60,000 nucleotides of DNA, taken from assembly GCF_029227915.1 (NCBI RefSeq), contig NC_079886.1:5954001-6014000 (forward strand), written 5' to 3'. The notes beneath the pieces are model-generated. The model did no database searches. It was not told where the DNA came from and saw only the letters and a program-made list of their open reading frames with translations. This document shows positions 16,840-29,816 of the stretch, piece after piece. A program made the position numbers and the translations under genes. Position 1 is the stretch's first letter. Each line of letters begins with the position of its first letter. This DNA comes from Hydractinia symbiolongicarpus (taxonomy: Eukaryota > Cnidaria > Hydrozoa > Anthoathecata > Hydractiniidae).

Positions 16840-17345
16840 GTAAATACCCTGCGATACAAAGTATAGAAAAGAAAAGAAGATTATGTGAAGTATTTTAAAA
16901 CATTTAGGAATAACTGCATATTGAAAGGAGGTTTGAATTCCACAGATTCTTGTTGGTAATACCATTCCAAAACAGATTTTTTCTATTCTTAGGCCTGTAA
17001 ATAATTATGTGAATTAATCCGTGTGAAAATTCCAACTCGCCCCTCTTTACTCCAATGTACCACGTTTAACTCACACACAGCGTGTATTATAATATAGCTC
17101 AAAAATTATAGACAAATTGAAAATTACAGGCAAAAATTATAGCATTAAACAATTTAATACCACATGTCATTTTAATTGCAACGTGGTTTGTTATAGCCAA
17201 ATTGATATTTTGTCTTCTACATTTCAAGTATATCATGATGAGACATATGACGGTATGACAGTTTCTAGAGATATAGTTCCTTTCTATTCTTACAGTCAGG
17301 TAATGTAAAACTAGGATGTTGGACAATGAAATCTCCGCCCTCTTT
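16840..17345. repeat. Duplicated block D3, copy A
   Basis: Homologous to 22895-23720, same orientation (for example TCCACAGATTCTT, TAGGCCTGT, ATGAAATCTCCGCCC). The partner copy contains an extra ~264 bp SINE-like insertion that is absent here, so this copy shows the empty site. Confidence 0.85.
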
Positions 17346-17574
17346 TAAAGACATGATTAAAAAGTTAGTTTTTGCAAAGACGGAATTGTACGAACCCCCT
17401 CCCCCCTTTTAAGTATTGTATTATTCTTTTCTCCGCATTAAATTTTAGCTGTTATAGGTCACAAAGAAGAAAGAGCTGAAACAATAAACTTTTATGCTGT
17501 CGTTGATTGAATAGAATCACTGTTTGTGTTTACATAGATTTTCCGGAAAAATCAAATAAATTGAAAGCTTTGCG

Positions 17575-18375
17575 CATTCATTTAAACAGATAAAAAAAAT
17601 CCTTGTGGCCACAGCAGATAATAACAGATAAAGTTGAACATACGGTTCTTTGTCGAGTAACAATAAGTTTTTAAAGCTTCACCCGTTCAGTAAGCCTAAA
17701 TAGTTGTCTAGCAAACTTTCTATTACTTTTTATTCCTATTAATTTTTTAAAGAAAGCTTTTTATTGGTTTCCGAGATATAGAACATAAAAGTGTTAAAAA
17801 TTATGCGAAATTATGACATCACAAATTATATGCTGAGAAACAATTGTTGGTATAAATCATAACCAGAATAATTAAGTTTCAATATCTATATGTAAATAAA
17901 AATTAAATATGTGAAAACATACTTAATTCAATACAACTTGGTAAACTATGACATACATCAGCTAGTTTATCTGGAATAAATGATTGTATGCATAGTTAGC
18001 ATAAATACCAAAATTCCTAAGGCATAAACTTTTAGAGCCGCGGACGGTGATTAGTGAAAAATCAATGTAAAAGATGCAGTTTTTAGCGAATATGATGATC
18101 ATTTCGTGACGTGACACAAACACTTTACAAGCCCGTTATCGGGCTTGGGGTTCGACTTGGGGTTTAAACTGGCATGGTAGATTAGAAATAGTCGAACAGA
18201 AAATTTCACCAGGCTTCACTAAATATTTGGTTTCGCAAGAAAATATCACCATTTTGGAAAACTTCGTGAAAGGCTGTTTGCGTTAAAAGTGCGTGATCTG
18301 TTTGCTGAACCTTATTGTTAACCAATGTGACTATATCATTTGGCGTCCGTCTCGGCGGTAAATCTACTGACATTA
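17575..18375. repeat. Duplicated block D4, copy A
   Basis: Homologous to 30955-32097 (AACAGATAATAACAGATAAA, AAAATTATGACATCA, GAACCTTA-TGTTAACCAAT and similar). Together with D3 it suggests that one continuous ancestral segment (16840-18375) was copied and that the second copy was later split by the insertions now at 23.7-30.9 kb. Confidence 0.8.
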
Positions 18376-18609
18376 CCGACGATATATAAAGTTTATTAGG
18401 TTTTAGGGTACAAGTGTTTAGACATAGGGATGCAAAAGACAGAACAGAAATAGTAGTATTTAAAAATCCAACATATTGAAAAAAGTTTAAAAAATCTAAT
18501 TAAGTGGGACGAAGGGTTAAGTTGTCCAGATATGCGCACTGATTCAGAAATTATGCAAACGTAGACAAACTTAACGTCTATCACTATTTAAAATCCAAAT
18601 AGCGTTTCT

Positions 18610-19640
18610 TCACTGTTATTATCCATGAAATGTTAGAAAAAAGGGTTTTCAAATTTTCTAAATGTTTTTTTAGCTAAAGTTAACTTGTAAGATTAAATAA
18701 TTTTTTTAAAAAAAAATCTACGAGATGTTCTTAGAACAAACGCTACTCTAATATTAAATGGAGGCTACAATGTGATTAATAAAAGTCATGAAATATATTA
18801 AAGGAATGACATATTTCTTATTAGCAGTGTAATATTACAGAATGGAAAAGTGTTTATTGCAAAATGGAAAACAATCAATGCTGTCGCTGAATTTTTTCGA
18901 CATTTTAATTTATATTTGCCTAATTTGCCCTTGATATGTTAAAAAAGTATATTTACATCAGAGGAATAATTTTTTATATCGGAAGTGTAATAACAAAGAA
19001 AAATGCTATACTGAGGCTCCAAGAAATCACATTTTTATATTTGTAAACAATGTTTAAAGCACCAGTAGATATATAGCTACATTACAGTTAAGTACAGGAA
19101 ACTCTATAGCCACAATATATAGATATCTAACATAATTTTAAGAGGATTCTGATTTTAATAAGAAGCTAGCTACCTATATGAACTTTGGATTATTCACAAT
19201 CCGGTCATAAAAGTGAACAGTAAAAACTTGAGTATATAGCTTAGGAATGCAGGATTATTGTATGTTTGCCAAATATGTTGTCTTTTCAAGTTGTCTATTG
19301 AATAGAGAAGCATCTTTCATTTAGAAAGTTTCTTTCACAAAATAAGAACATGTTCGATCTAGTAAGATGTAATATTCAGTTTATTAAGTTTATTTTGCAG
19401 AATTAATTTAAGTGAATGTTCTAAAAGTTATCGTGAGTGGCATCAGTTAATGATTAGTAGAGATAAAATGTGTTGCTGATTTAAGTAGAGCACAAAGAAT
19501 ACCTTTATTACAAATTTGGTTTAACTTTACCTATACGGCATAAAATTTAGGTCAAAAGGGCACATTTCCAATTTCTTACAAAGTATTTTAAATATGAGAA
19601 TGGTTTTTAATACTTTCTGCACGTGTATCTCTGTCTAAAT
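18610..19640. repeat. Duplicated block D2, copy B
   Basis: Second copy of the block at 15120-16420, shortened by small deletions. No intact coding frame. Confidence 0.85.
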
Positions 19641-22600
19641 GAAAATGCTTTAAAAAAGTTTATTTACGTCTCCAACAAGGACTATACTCAAAATCTCAAA
19701 AAATATAATGCAAAAATATAAAACCTCTCTAAAAACTTATAATACGAAGTTTCCTATTATTTACTGAAGTTATACGACTTTTAATTCTGACGGAAAGCAC
19801 GGTTTTTCATACTACTGACACCAAAATGGCTGCATGGACTAACAGGCTTGAAATGACTTTGTAAAAAAGTTAGATAATTTGAAATGTAGCTACAAACTTC
19901 TTCTTGAAGAACAACATGAAGCAACGACCTTTTTGTATAAGTACCAAATTTTTGCGAAGCTATTGAGCTTCGGGAGCGAAGCGAAATTGTGGAGCACGTT
20001 CGTTACGAGAATTATTGAGATTCTCAAAATTTCAATAGCACAAAAATCATATAAAATCAGCGTAAAGAAATAGGACTGATATTTTTGCACATAAAGCTAG
20101 GGTATTTTTTTTTCTAATAAAACAAATAAGTTTGGACCAAGGGGTTAAAGTAAAAATCTAGCAAAAAATGCAATAAGTAATAATGCAAAAAGGATTTTGA
20201 CCTCCCCACCGTCTTTTGGTCCACATTATACGTCCGCCGAACTTAAACACACAAAGAGGAATATGCTGTGAACAAGAAACAGTAGTCGGCATTTTAGACA
20301 CGTATATTTTACAGACCTAAAATATGCCTTATTTCTTTGTATTATAGCTAATTATTGCATAAATAATTAATTAATTATTTTGCAATTTTGCTTCTAATAC
20401 TATTATAGTTGTATTTTAATGAAACATAATAGTATTAAAACGGTTTTCTTCTTTTAAAATAATTTATTGCTAGTCCTGTTTCTAATCGACTTTACTTGTG
20501 TATTTTAAGCTTTTTTGTTGCTGTGCTTTTTCTGGACATTTGAGTTGGATTGGAAAGCTCCTGTGTAAGTTTTCTAAAGAAATATTGAAGTAATTTATAC
20601 AATTATAACGCACCGAGCTGTGTTTTATTTTATTGTTTCTAAGAAGATGTAAGAATACAATATTATCAATTTTAATTGGTTTTATCCAAATCAAGGTAAG
20701 GCTTAATCACACAAAAGGTAGCGCGCTAGAGCTCTGTTTTGTATAAAAGAATTGAAAGTAATTTGTAGAATACATATGGACAAGCTGTATTACTACCTAA
20801 CTGATAGGCAGATATAGGAAAACGTGTAGCTAGGGCGCAGACAAAACAAATAGCTCTGGGTGCTAGAGTGAGCCGAACAACCGTTTTTTATCACAGTTTT
20901 TTATTTATTATATAAGTAACCTGTTACAGTAATTAAAAAAATATCCACTTTCTCTATCAAACCAACATCAATGTAATTGTCAATAGGAATTAGTTGTACG
21001 TACACCCTCCCTGAGAAGGTTTAAAACGACATTAAAACATTAAAACTGTCATTAAACAGAACTCCAAGGATGCCCAAGCCGCACACGTCCTCTAAACGCC
21101 GTAAAACGTGCAGGCGTTTTTGGGCAAATATTCACCCGAAAAAAACCACATAGACCATAAAATAAACTATGTGGTAGCAAAGTTCTTAAAAGAACTGTTT
21201 TTCATAGTTTTTGATGAAATTTAATTGATAAATAACTTAAATATAAACTTTATTAACTCCTTTCTCTTAAAGCACCTTTTTCCAACTATCGTCCGCAAGG
21301 TGCGTTACAAGGAATTGAACTTTGGAAATGCTCCAGGCAAGTTCGGGAAAGTACGGGCGGTTTCGGAAGACAACCGCTAATTTATTTCGAAAAGTTGCCC
21401 GAACTCGCCCTTATATATGTGAGCGTTTGCAGCTTATTGACACCCTCTTATTTTAGAATATTCTCAGGAATGATAGACCAAGAGAAATTACATCACAGTT
21501 TCTTGTCAACCGCCCATGTGTGTTTGAAAACAACCCACATAAAAATGCTTGTTATTTTTTAAATTATTTGTGTAAAAATTACTATTTTATTCACGATAAA
21601 CAATTGGTCAGTCATTTCATTCATCCAACAATGAATCCTATCCAAGGTGCTTTTCTATAGTGCTGAATTTAATAATTGACATGATTCAGCATAGTTTTTA
21701 AAAGGATCTGATTGCAAAATATAATTGCCAAAGTTCAGCACTTGTATTATTTTTGTATTTGTGTACTCAGCTTCTAAAACACAGGAAAGAGACACTATAA
21801 TTTCCTATGTGTGATTACATTAATGTTGGTTGAAAAAAACCTGAATGATGAGAAGCATGTGTTTTTGAATGGGTCTAGGACAATAAACTTATTTAATCTT
21901 GCATCAATCAAATCCTGAAAAAATAAACACTTTTAAAATAATTTTGTCAGATTTGGAAACTATTGGTATGGTTGGAACTTTGCATATAAAATTAGTAAAG
22001 TTGACAAATTGTTTAGTTTTTTCTTTTATACTCTTCCGAATTGCCTTAATTATTTATGAGATGAAAAACAGCGCTTTCAATTCCATTGACTTGGCCATCC
22101 CTTAAAGGCACTGGAAGCTTCACTATATGAAAATGTTTTCTTTTTCTTTTAGATTGTGTACAATGGGAGTGAGTGATGTAATCTTCCAATGCGTGTGGTG
22201 AAAAGAAAGCGAAACCGTTATTGTTTTTCTACCCAAAATTGAAGCTATTTAATAAGTCTTGATAAAGTTAAAAACTTGTTTTGATTTGTTTGTTTTTATT
22301 TTAATTGTTTCCCGTGAGTCTTCGAAATTCGCTCCAGCAGATTCTTTGGCTTCTAGTGCCGCCATTTTTACGTGAAAAAATACTGTTTTCTTGTCGTTTT
22401 TGTTAGTTTCGCGTAATCTAATTTTCTCGCACATTTTGAAAAGAATATCCCACGCACATCAAATACTCGCGCATTCTATTCGCAAAAAAAAAAACTGTTT
22501 TTGCGCAACGAATTGTTCTGCAGAGCGTTCATTTTCCTACATCGTCCCCAGGGTTATTCTACGCTATGATATTCAATTTTGATGATTTTGGAAGATGTTA

Positions 22601-22894
22601 ACGCCAAAGAAATAAGAAGCGCTAGGGACAAAGTATTGGATAGTTTAATTTTGCTTGCAACTTGCGAAGTGCTTCACAACCCTTTTTTTATGTAGTGCTT
22701 ATTATTATATGGTAAATGGTATTATGTGGTTATTATACTTTAGCAATTAAAAGGATTCCTATAAATTTAAGGGGCAGTTCCGAGCAATAGCCAATATCTA
22801 GCACTCTGGAAAGTATGTGATCTACGGTCGCATTCAGGATTAAAATTTATTAGAGAAAATATAACATTAATTATTGTTGGATTTAAGAATTCCC
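19641..22894. other. Intergenic, no confident gene
   Basis: A+T-rich. At 21085-21115 an AAACGCC/GGCGTTT inverted repeat is visible. Around 22310-22560 there is a less A+T-rich patch. Read on the minus strand, that patch has a CCCTGGGGACGA motif followed by an ATGGCGGCA start-like context at 22364 and an open frame to 22249. The patch has no supporting splice site and resembles a dispersed element or a promoter fragment more than a gene. Confidence 0.45.
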
Positions 22895-23720
22895 CGGGAT
22901 CGAAAATATAGAAAAAAAAAAGATGTGATCTTATGTGAAGCATCTTAAAGCATTTAGGAGTAACTAGTTATTCAAAGGAAATTTATATTCCACAGATTCT
23001 TAGTGATAAAATCACTCCAAAACAAATTTTGACTGGTCTTAGGCCTGTTAAAAAAAATATGGGAATTAACCCATTCAAAAATACCGCGGTAACTCACCCC
23101 TCTTTGCTCCAACGTACCACCTTTGGCTCATATTATTATTATTATTATTATTATTCCGAATATTTATACAGGATATATTCACTTCAGTGTTTGAAACACT
23201 GTTATCAATGTGGGTCCTGTGTTTGGAATGTATGCATTAAGTATACACCGGCATTACCTACCCAATTTCCCTCACATGGCATGGGTTGACCCGTAGCTGT
23301 AGTATTGACACTTGCTAAACATGCCCGCGCTGTGGACCGAACCACGGACCTTGTGATTACGAAGAGAACTCCATAATCACAAGGCCACAAGATAGCGCGT
23401 ATTATAATATAGCTAGGTCACACTTTCTGTGCAAAAAGCTGCAAAACAGATGAGCAATACATATCTTATAGACAAATTGAAAAAGTACAGGCAAAATTAA
23501 AACCTTAAACAATTTAATACCTCATGTCATTCTAATTACAGTGTGGTTTGAAGGGAATTTCTGTTTTGGGTTTAATTTTCTTTGTTATAGCCAAGTTGAT
23601 ATTTTGTCTTCTCTGTTTCAATTATATCATGATGAGATATATGCCAGTATAAAAATTTCTAAAGATGTAGTTTTATATGTATTACATACGTGGGATGTTA
23701 GTCTATGAAATCTCCGCCCT
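22895..23720. repeat. Duplicated block D3, copy B
   Basis: Second copy of 16840-17345, carrying an insertion at about 23131-23394. The frames seen across it are interrupted by that insertion and are not genes. Confidence 0.85.
23131..23394 (-). mobile_element. SINE-like insertion with (AAT)n tail
   Basis: The sequence is present in this copy of block D3 and absent from the other, so it is an insertion. Read on the minus strand it starts with a tRNA-like head: an 11 bp stem CCTTGTGATTA/TAATCACAAGG and a B-box-like GGTTCGGTCC at 23334-23343. It ends in an AAT trinucleotide tail. This order fits a tRNA-derived SINE. The A box is not clear and no target duplication was found, so it could instead be another short retroposon. 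Confidence 0.5.
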
Positions 23721-26700
23721 TTTTTAAAGACATGATTAATTCTTTTAGAAACATGCTTAAAATATTTTGTTTTTACTGTGTTTACAAAGTTAGCATAAAG
23801 CGCATCTATAATCATACCAATCAGTAACTATTAAATTGGTACAAGCATTTATATCTTGTCAGCTGATAAATGGGTCGTTTTCAGGTGCGTTGGTCCTTGT
23901 ACGCCCTATTTACGTCTGCAAACGTATTCGCATAAATGAGCTGTTTGAATTAATTCCACAAAGACCTACGCCGAAAGGCTCATACAATACACAATGCATA
24001 TTAAACGCAAGAAAATATACAACAAACAGGAATACTTACAAAAAAATAAAACACTTTACCTTTTGCACATTCACACACGGCATAGATACTTTTATACACT
24101 AAGGAACTTACGTTACGCTCAAGTGACAAAAACACAATTAAACATAGCACATAATAAACTTATGACTTATATCACGACCCCATAAAGTTCGTGTAGAAAA
24201 TAATGACATCGTCATTGCAGTCTTAGGTGTTAATGTGTTTAGGCTCACTATGTTAACAAAGTTGCAAAACGTAGAAAAATATTGTTTCCCGCGCTTTATG
24301 TACTGCCAAGTTGCCAAAACGGCGCATTGCGGGTTGCATTGAATTGGAGGTTTTATAACAGCGCGTCTAAGGTCTTACTCTGACTATAAAAAATGTGTCA
24401 TTCATTGAGTTTAAAATGGCCTGGTCACTTATGACGTCATTTGTAGATATAGCTGTTCCCTGATGAACGACGGTCTATATTAAAACCTACAAAAAAGTTA
24501 CGACGTGTGCTATAGATGTAGCTCAGATGTAGGCGCAGATTACACTGGCGTGGAGTTCTAACTGGCATCTTACAGACCAACATAGAGAACGCCTGTGTCA
24601 TATTCATACATTACAAATTTTAGACATCAATCAAAACTCTCCATGCATTACACAGGAAAAGGTCAATATGCCTCACCATTGCAATTAATTGAAATTTTTT
24701 CCGAAAACAGGGCGTTTTTTCTTTCATCGGCGCTGGGCTTATTGAGAGGCCTGACGAAAAAGGCCTAGGAGGAGGCTGGTTTTATTCCGAGCCGTGATTG
24801 GTCGAGACTTTTCATTTCATTATGCGTAAGATAATGCATCACTTGGTCCGTGAAATATTTACGCTTGCTGTGCATACATGTTTTGCAAAAAATATTTGGA
24901 GAATACATTTTGGCAAGATATTTTTATGGCTTTATTTAGTTTTAACTAGCTAGTTAACTCTAAAAATTCTAAAAGGCTTGATAAACAATTTCTCATTCTC
25001 CACAACATATAAAAAGATCATTTTTGAGGCAGGAACTCCTTTAACCCTATTCCAACTTAGCTTTTAAGGGCTCTGAATCGCTTGGGGGACCATTTGGTTC
25101 CACTATGTATCTTTTGATTTGCAAATAGTATTGACTTCAAATCTGGTAGGGAGTTAGTATTTAATGAGTAAAGTTCATTTGAGAAAAAAAATCATGATGA
25201 CGTCATTATTTGTAAGGTGACGTCATCAAAACTCCCTAATTTGGTCTCTTAGACCTAATGAGAGTGCGAAATCATTTGTATTAGTTACAACATCTATATT
25301 TTTTTTTTTTTTCATTTTTGGTTCAAATCATTAAGAAATAACTTTTTCTACTCTAGGGAAAAAATAACAACGAATGATAACGCAATAAAAGTCAATAAAA
25401 TATAACAAAAGAGCTAAGTATATATAGGAGGTATAACAAGAAAAACATAACGAAAGAGAAGTATCTATAAAGAAGGTTTAAGGTGTATATGTAGTTTATA
25501 AAAGATATGTTTTTTTTCTTCACTAAGACTTAAGACTGAGTAGATATTTGTAATCCCTGTAAAATTTGCAAACAATTGATATATAACACAGTATATTTTT
25601 ATATCAATTTTCAATTTTTAACAGATTACAATAGATTAGTGACGTGAAAATGAATAAAAATGAGTAATTGACATATTTTTGTGATATTTTTGCTTCTGTA
25701 TTGCATACCAACAGTTAATATATTGAAATAAAGTTAGTTTGGCCAAATTTACAATATCTCATTTTTTTGGATTTTGACAACGTCAACAAAATGAATGAAT
25801 GCTGAACGTGGGCATATATTTTTCCAAAAATAATCACCAAAAACACCAAAAGCAATTATTTTTAATATTTAAAACTCTAAGAGATACTGTGTACAATTCA
25901 TTTATATATTTTACAAAAATTACTTCTGTCAATGTGTTCTCCATAAGTGTATATGCGTGCGTGAAAAAAAAATTAGACACAAAGACAAAAGTTGAAAAAA
26001 TTTTAGAAGAACTAAATAGACAGCACGAAAAGTTGAAACTAAAAAAACTGAAAACGTGAAGTAACCATGATAGAAAATTTTGCTTTCATATATAAATACT
26101 ATTTTTCCAAACTCAAGATTATTCCATGTATTCATTGTGTGATTCTTTGAAATAACTGTTGTATTTGCAAAGTAACTTAACTTACAACTGGGGTAAAGTT
26201 GTAACGCTGAAGAAGACGCGTTTGACAGAAAACATCACCTCTGTTTTCAACTTAAGTTTGTTCAAAACAAGGAGATAACTTGGATAGCCAGCTTGAAATT
26301 AAACGGGCTTGGTCAGAAAAAGAGGATTCTGGCTGGACAAATACAATCTTAATATTTCCGTTGCCTTCTTTCGCTGTATCACTACTTCCAAACAAGCTCT
26401 CATCTGCCTCAAACTCACCCCTGTTCCAAGTTTAATACAGAAGCAGAGAAACCAATTCCTTTAATTATTTTACCTGATCATTTATAAAGGAAGTTTACGG
26501 ATGACAACCAAAACATTACTCTTTTTATTTTTAACTGGGAAAAGATCAGCAAGTACATAAAAATTAATTAGTTTTACAAATTCGTAGGCAAAACTACGTT
26601 TAAGAAAGCGTCCAAACATATGATTTGCTTTGGTTTCAGGCAATATTCAAAGATTCAAAATACTCGCTTTATAACAATAATATATACTTCAGAGCCTCTA

Positions 26701-26778
26701 CAACGTGTCTTCCATAAAAAGTTCCATTTTCATCAATCACGATAAAATTTAGTCCTTGATAATTAAATTGAATCTCGA
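23721..26778. other. Intergenic, no gene seen
   Basis: Mostly A+T-rich. TGACGTCA occurs at 24432, 25198 and 25218. A moderately G+C-rich patch at 24690-24860 contains AGGCCTGACGAAAAAGGCCT but no coding frame. The frames at 23836-24185 and 25799-26059 lack codon bias, splice sites or recognisable motifs. Confidence 0.5.
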
Positions 26779-27207
26779 GGTTGAAACGCTGATCAAAATA
26801 ATGTATAGGATCATATCTTTTCTACGAACGACTAAGGACATACAAGGGTTTAAAAATTTTGCTGACGTCAGCAATGGCCCGTTAAAACAAGAAAACTTTT
26901 TTTAGAAATATATATCCCTGTTACCTTCATCGTATAGATCTTGAAACGCTGATCAAGAAAATGTATAGGATCGTGTACTTTTGACAAACGGTTGCAGAGA
27001 TATAAGGGTTTGAAGGTTTTTTTATGGCGTCATCAACCCGTCCATTCCGAAACGGATTTGGGGACCAAGGTTTGGAGAACTTACCCAAATTGATCCCAGG
27101 TGGTCCCTAGTTACCCACGCGGTGAAAAAACATTGACGTCACCATCTCGTTGTCAAATTACTTGGCCTTCAAGTGCACTGTAATGGCTTCATCAATTTAA
27201 TATAGGA
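26779..27207 (-). mobile_element. Helitron-like element, 3' truncated
   Basis: The 5' end (TCCTATATTAAATTGATG read from 27207) and interior match H1 at 12207-12785. The hairpin and CTAG terminus are missing. Two TGACGTCA sites are present. Confidence 0.7.
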
Positions 27208-27209
27208 TA

Positions 27210-27799
27210 CTAGTCGATAAATCCCGTGGAGTAATCCACTTAGGCAGAAGGACAATGGAAAAATAGGTTGTTTTAGTTTTTTTGCTGACGTCAGCAGTGC
27301 AAATACAACATAAATATATTGTTTTAGAAATTTGTATACCTGTTGCCTTCATCGTATATATCTTGAAATGCTGATCAAGAAAATGTATATGATCAGGTAT
27401 CTTTGACAAACGGTTGCAGAGATATCAAGGTTTAAAGGTTTTTTTGATGACGTCATCAAACCGTCCATTCCGAAACGGATTCGGGGACCCAGGTTTGGAA
27501 AACTTACCCAAATTAGTCCCAGGTTGTCCCTAGTTACCCACGCGGTGAAAAAACATTGACGTCACCACCTCGTTTCCAAGTTATTTGGCCTCAAAGTTTT
27601 AAGTGCATTGTAATGGCTTCACTAATCTTAATTAACTTTCCTTTGACGTCAATACTATTTTATCGGTAAAGTTTGGTAAATTACAGAACAATTTTATAGG
27701 CGATGTTTTATAGAATTTGTTAAAGAAAATTTTGAAGAATGTAATCCACTTTGCAAAAGTGACAGACAGACACACGGAACTGGCGTATTATTATATAGA
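27210..27799 (-). mobile_element. Helitron-like element H4
   Basis: Complete: the 3' CTAG is at 27210 with a hairpin 12 nt inside. The 5' end reads TCTATATAATAATACGCC from 27799. The flanking base on the 3' side is A. Four TGACGTCA sites. No coding capacity. Confidence 0.8.
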
Positions 27800-29816
27800 C
27801 TAGTCGATTAGGCCCGTGGAAAAATCCACTTAGGCAGAAAAACAATTGAAAAGTTCTGTCATTTGAATTTTGATGACATCAGCAAATATTTCAGTATATT
27901 GAATATGCCTTTTACTAAAAAAAATAATCTGAAAATGCATAAAAAGAAAGTATATAAGTCATAATTTAACAAAAAAGTTCTTAAAATCTAACACAAAATA
28001 TCAAATGTCAAATCGCATGAAATCCTCCCAACAAAACTTCAGACAAAATATGAAAAACAACGGCGTGCAAGGTGTAAAATCTAGTTAGTAGAAAGTTACA
28101 ACATTGACAGTCACAACCCAGACAGTTACGACAACAATAATAATAATGTCAGAAATAACACATATCTCAAATATACATCTTATTATGTGATTATGTTGAA
28201 AACCTTCAATATTTTAATCTGAAGTGTCGAAAAGAAAGGCTTGCAACAGTAAGCACAGATCTATGAAATAAGTTCTTTACGCATTTTAAACATTGTCTTT
28301 TCCCTAAATGCTTATACAACAATACAACCTGAACAATATCAAAAAGCCAAACTTAAACAAACACAAAACACCTAAAAACAAAAAGTTAAACTTTGAAAAA
28401 TCATTTATTCGGTTGCATACCATCCTCTCCCGCAAAAATATGCACAAAATGTAAAAATTAACCGGTCAACAAAACAATTTTTTGTCTAATGATCCGTACT
28501 GAATTTACCAAACATTTTAACCTGAAATGTCGAAAAAGCAATGAGCAAGGAGTAAATTTCAAATCAACAAAAATCATTATTTGAAAACATTGTATATATC
28601 CTATATGTCCTTCCTCACAAAAGTTTACAATAAATGTAGAACACAAAGGTTTATGAGGAGCAAATCAAAATATGAACAAAAATCAGTTCAATTGGCATAC
28701 ACTTTTTCTCCACAAAAGTGTAAAAAAAGAATGGTTGTAGGAAATACTTCTGATTCAACAAAAATCAGTATTTGCATCTTGTACTCATTAAATATTACCC
28801 AAAATTTCAAAAAACTGTGATTTGGAACGCATCAAATTTATAAATAGAGAGGGATCAGTCATTTCGGTATGTTGTACAGAGTCCTGCCCGGTAAGAATTT
28901 ATACAAAATATAAAAAAACACAAGTTTTTTCGGTGTTGTACTCCCTCAAAAAAGTTGAAACTTTTCTTAATTGAGACAAAATGCCATAAACAAAAACATT
29001 TTAGTTAGAACATCTAGAACAACAAAAATCACTACACTTAAGGTACCAGAATTACTACATGTTAAATAAAAATCGTTTCGTCATATTGCATGTAACCGAT
29101 GTATATAAGTTTAGTTACACAAAATGTGAAAAATACATTATTTGCATACACAAATTGTGAAAAATACATTATTTGCTTAAAAGTTGTTGTGGTTTGTTAA
29201 TTTAAGCTTAAAATGTCAATTAAAATAAGTTACAGTCACATTCTTAGCAAAGACCACTAAGATTAGCTTACATGTAAAAAGCAACATAAAACTGAAGCTA
29301 ACATAAGGTAGCTACAGCAGCTAATAGCTGGTCACTTAAATATAAACTGGAGACTTAGCTAGGTATAAAGAACATGGCTACATATTTATAAATTCCTAGC
29401 TACCTAGCTAGTTGTTGTTGGGTGTGGTTGATGCTAGCTAACAAACATGTCTCGCATCAATAATATCATCAAAACTTTAAAAAACATAAACAAACCTTAC
29501 AGAAACCTTTCTATACTTCATTTGTATACCATGCCCCTTTTCATGCCCCTTTTTAAATGCTTTTGTAAAGATTTATTTTGAAGGCAAGAGAAGACAAATG
29601 CTTAAAAAGGACAGCCATCTTTTTTGCAAACACAATTTCCGTTACTTTGTGCTAGAACTTTATTTAACAAACCACACAAAACTCGCGGCTTTTCACGACA
29701 AAGAAGACATATTTTTTTCGGCAACATCAAAGATTTTTTTCGGCGACATCAAAGGAAAATGACGATATCAACTTTGCCTGTTACAGACACACGGAACTGG
29801 CTTATTATTATATAGA
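27800..29816 (-). mobile_element. Helitron-like long element H5
   Basis: Directly abuts H4: the terminal GA of H4 is followed at once by this element's CTAG. The hairpin GTGGA-AAAA-TCCAC lies 12 nt inside. The 5' end reads TCTATATAATAATAAGCC from 29816. The ~2 kb interior, rich in ACAAAATGTAAAAA and GCTAGCTA phrases, is shared with 12943-15050. The small frames in it are not conserved. No Rep/helicase is encoded, so movement would need an enzyme from elsewhere. Confidence 0.75.

Noticed and set aside
18149-18160. GGTTCGACTTG as a tRNA B box
   Set aside because: No A box or cloverleaf-forming arms at the right distance.
22249-22434. Minus-strand frame with ATGGCGGCA start context
   Set aside because: No usable donor and no second exon. 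The nearby CCCTGGGGACGA phrase looks like part of a dispersed element.
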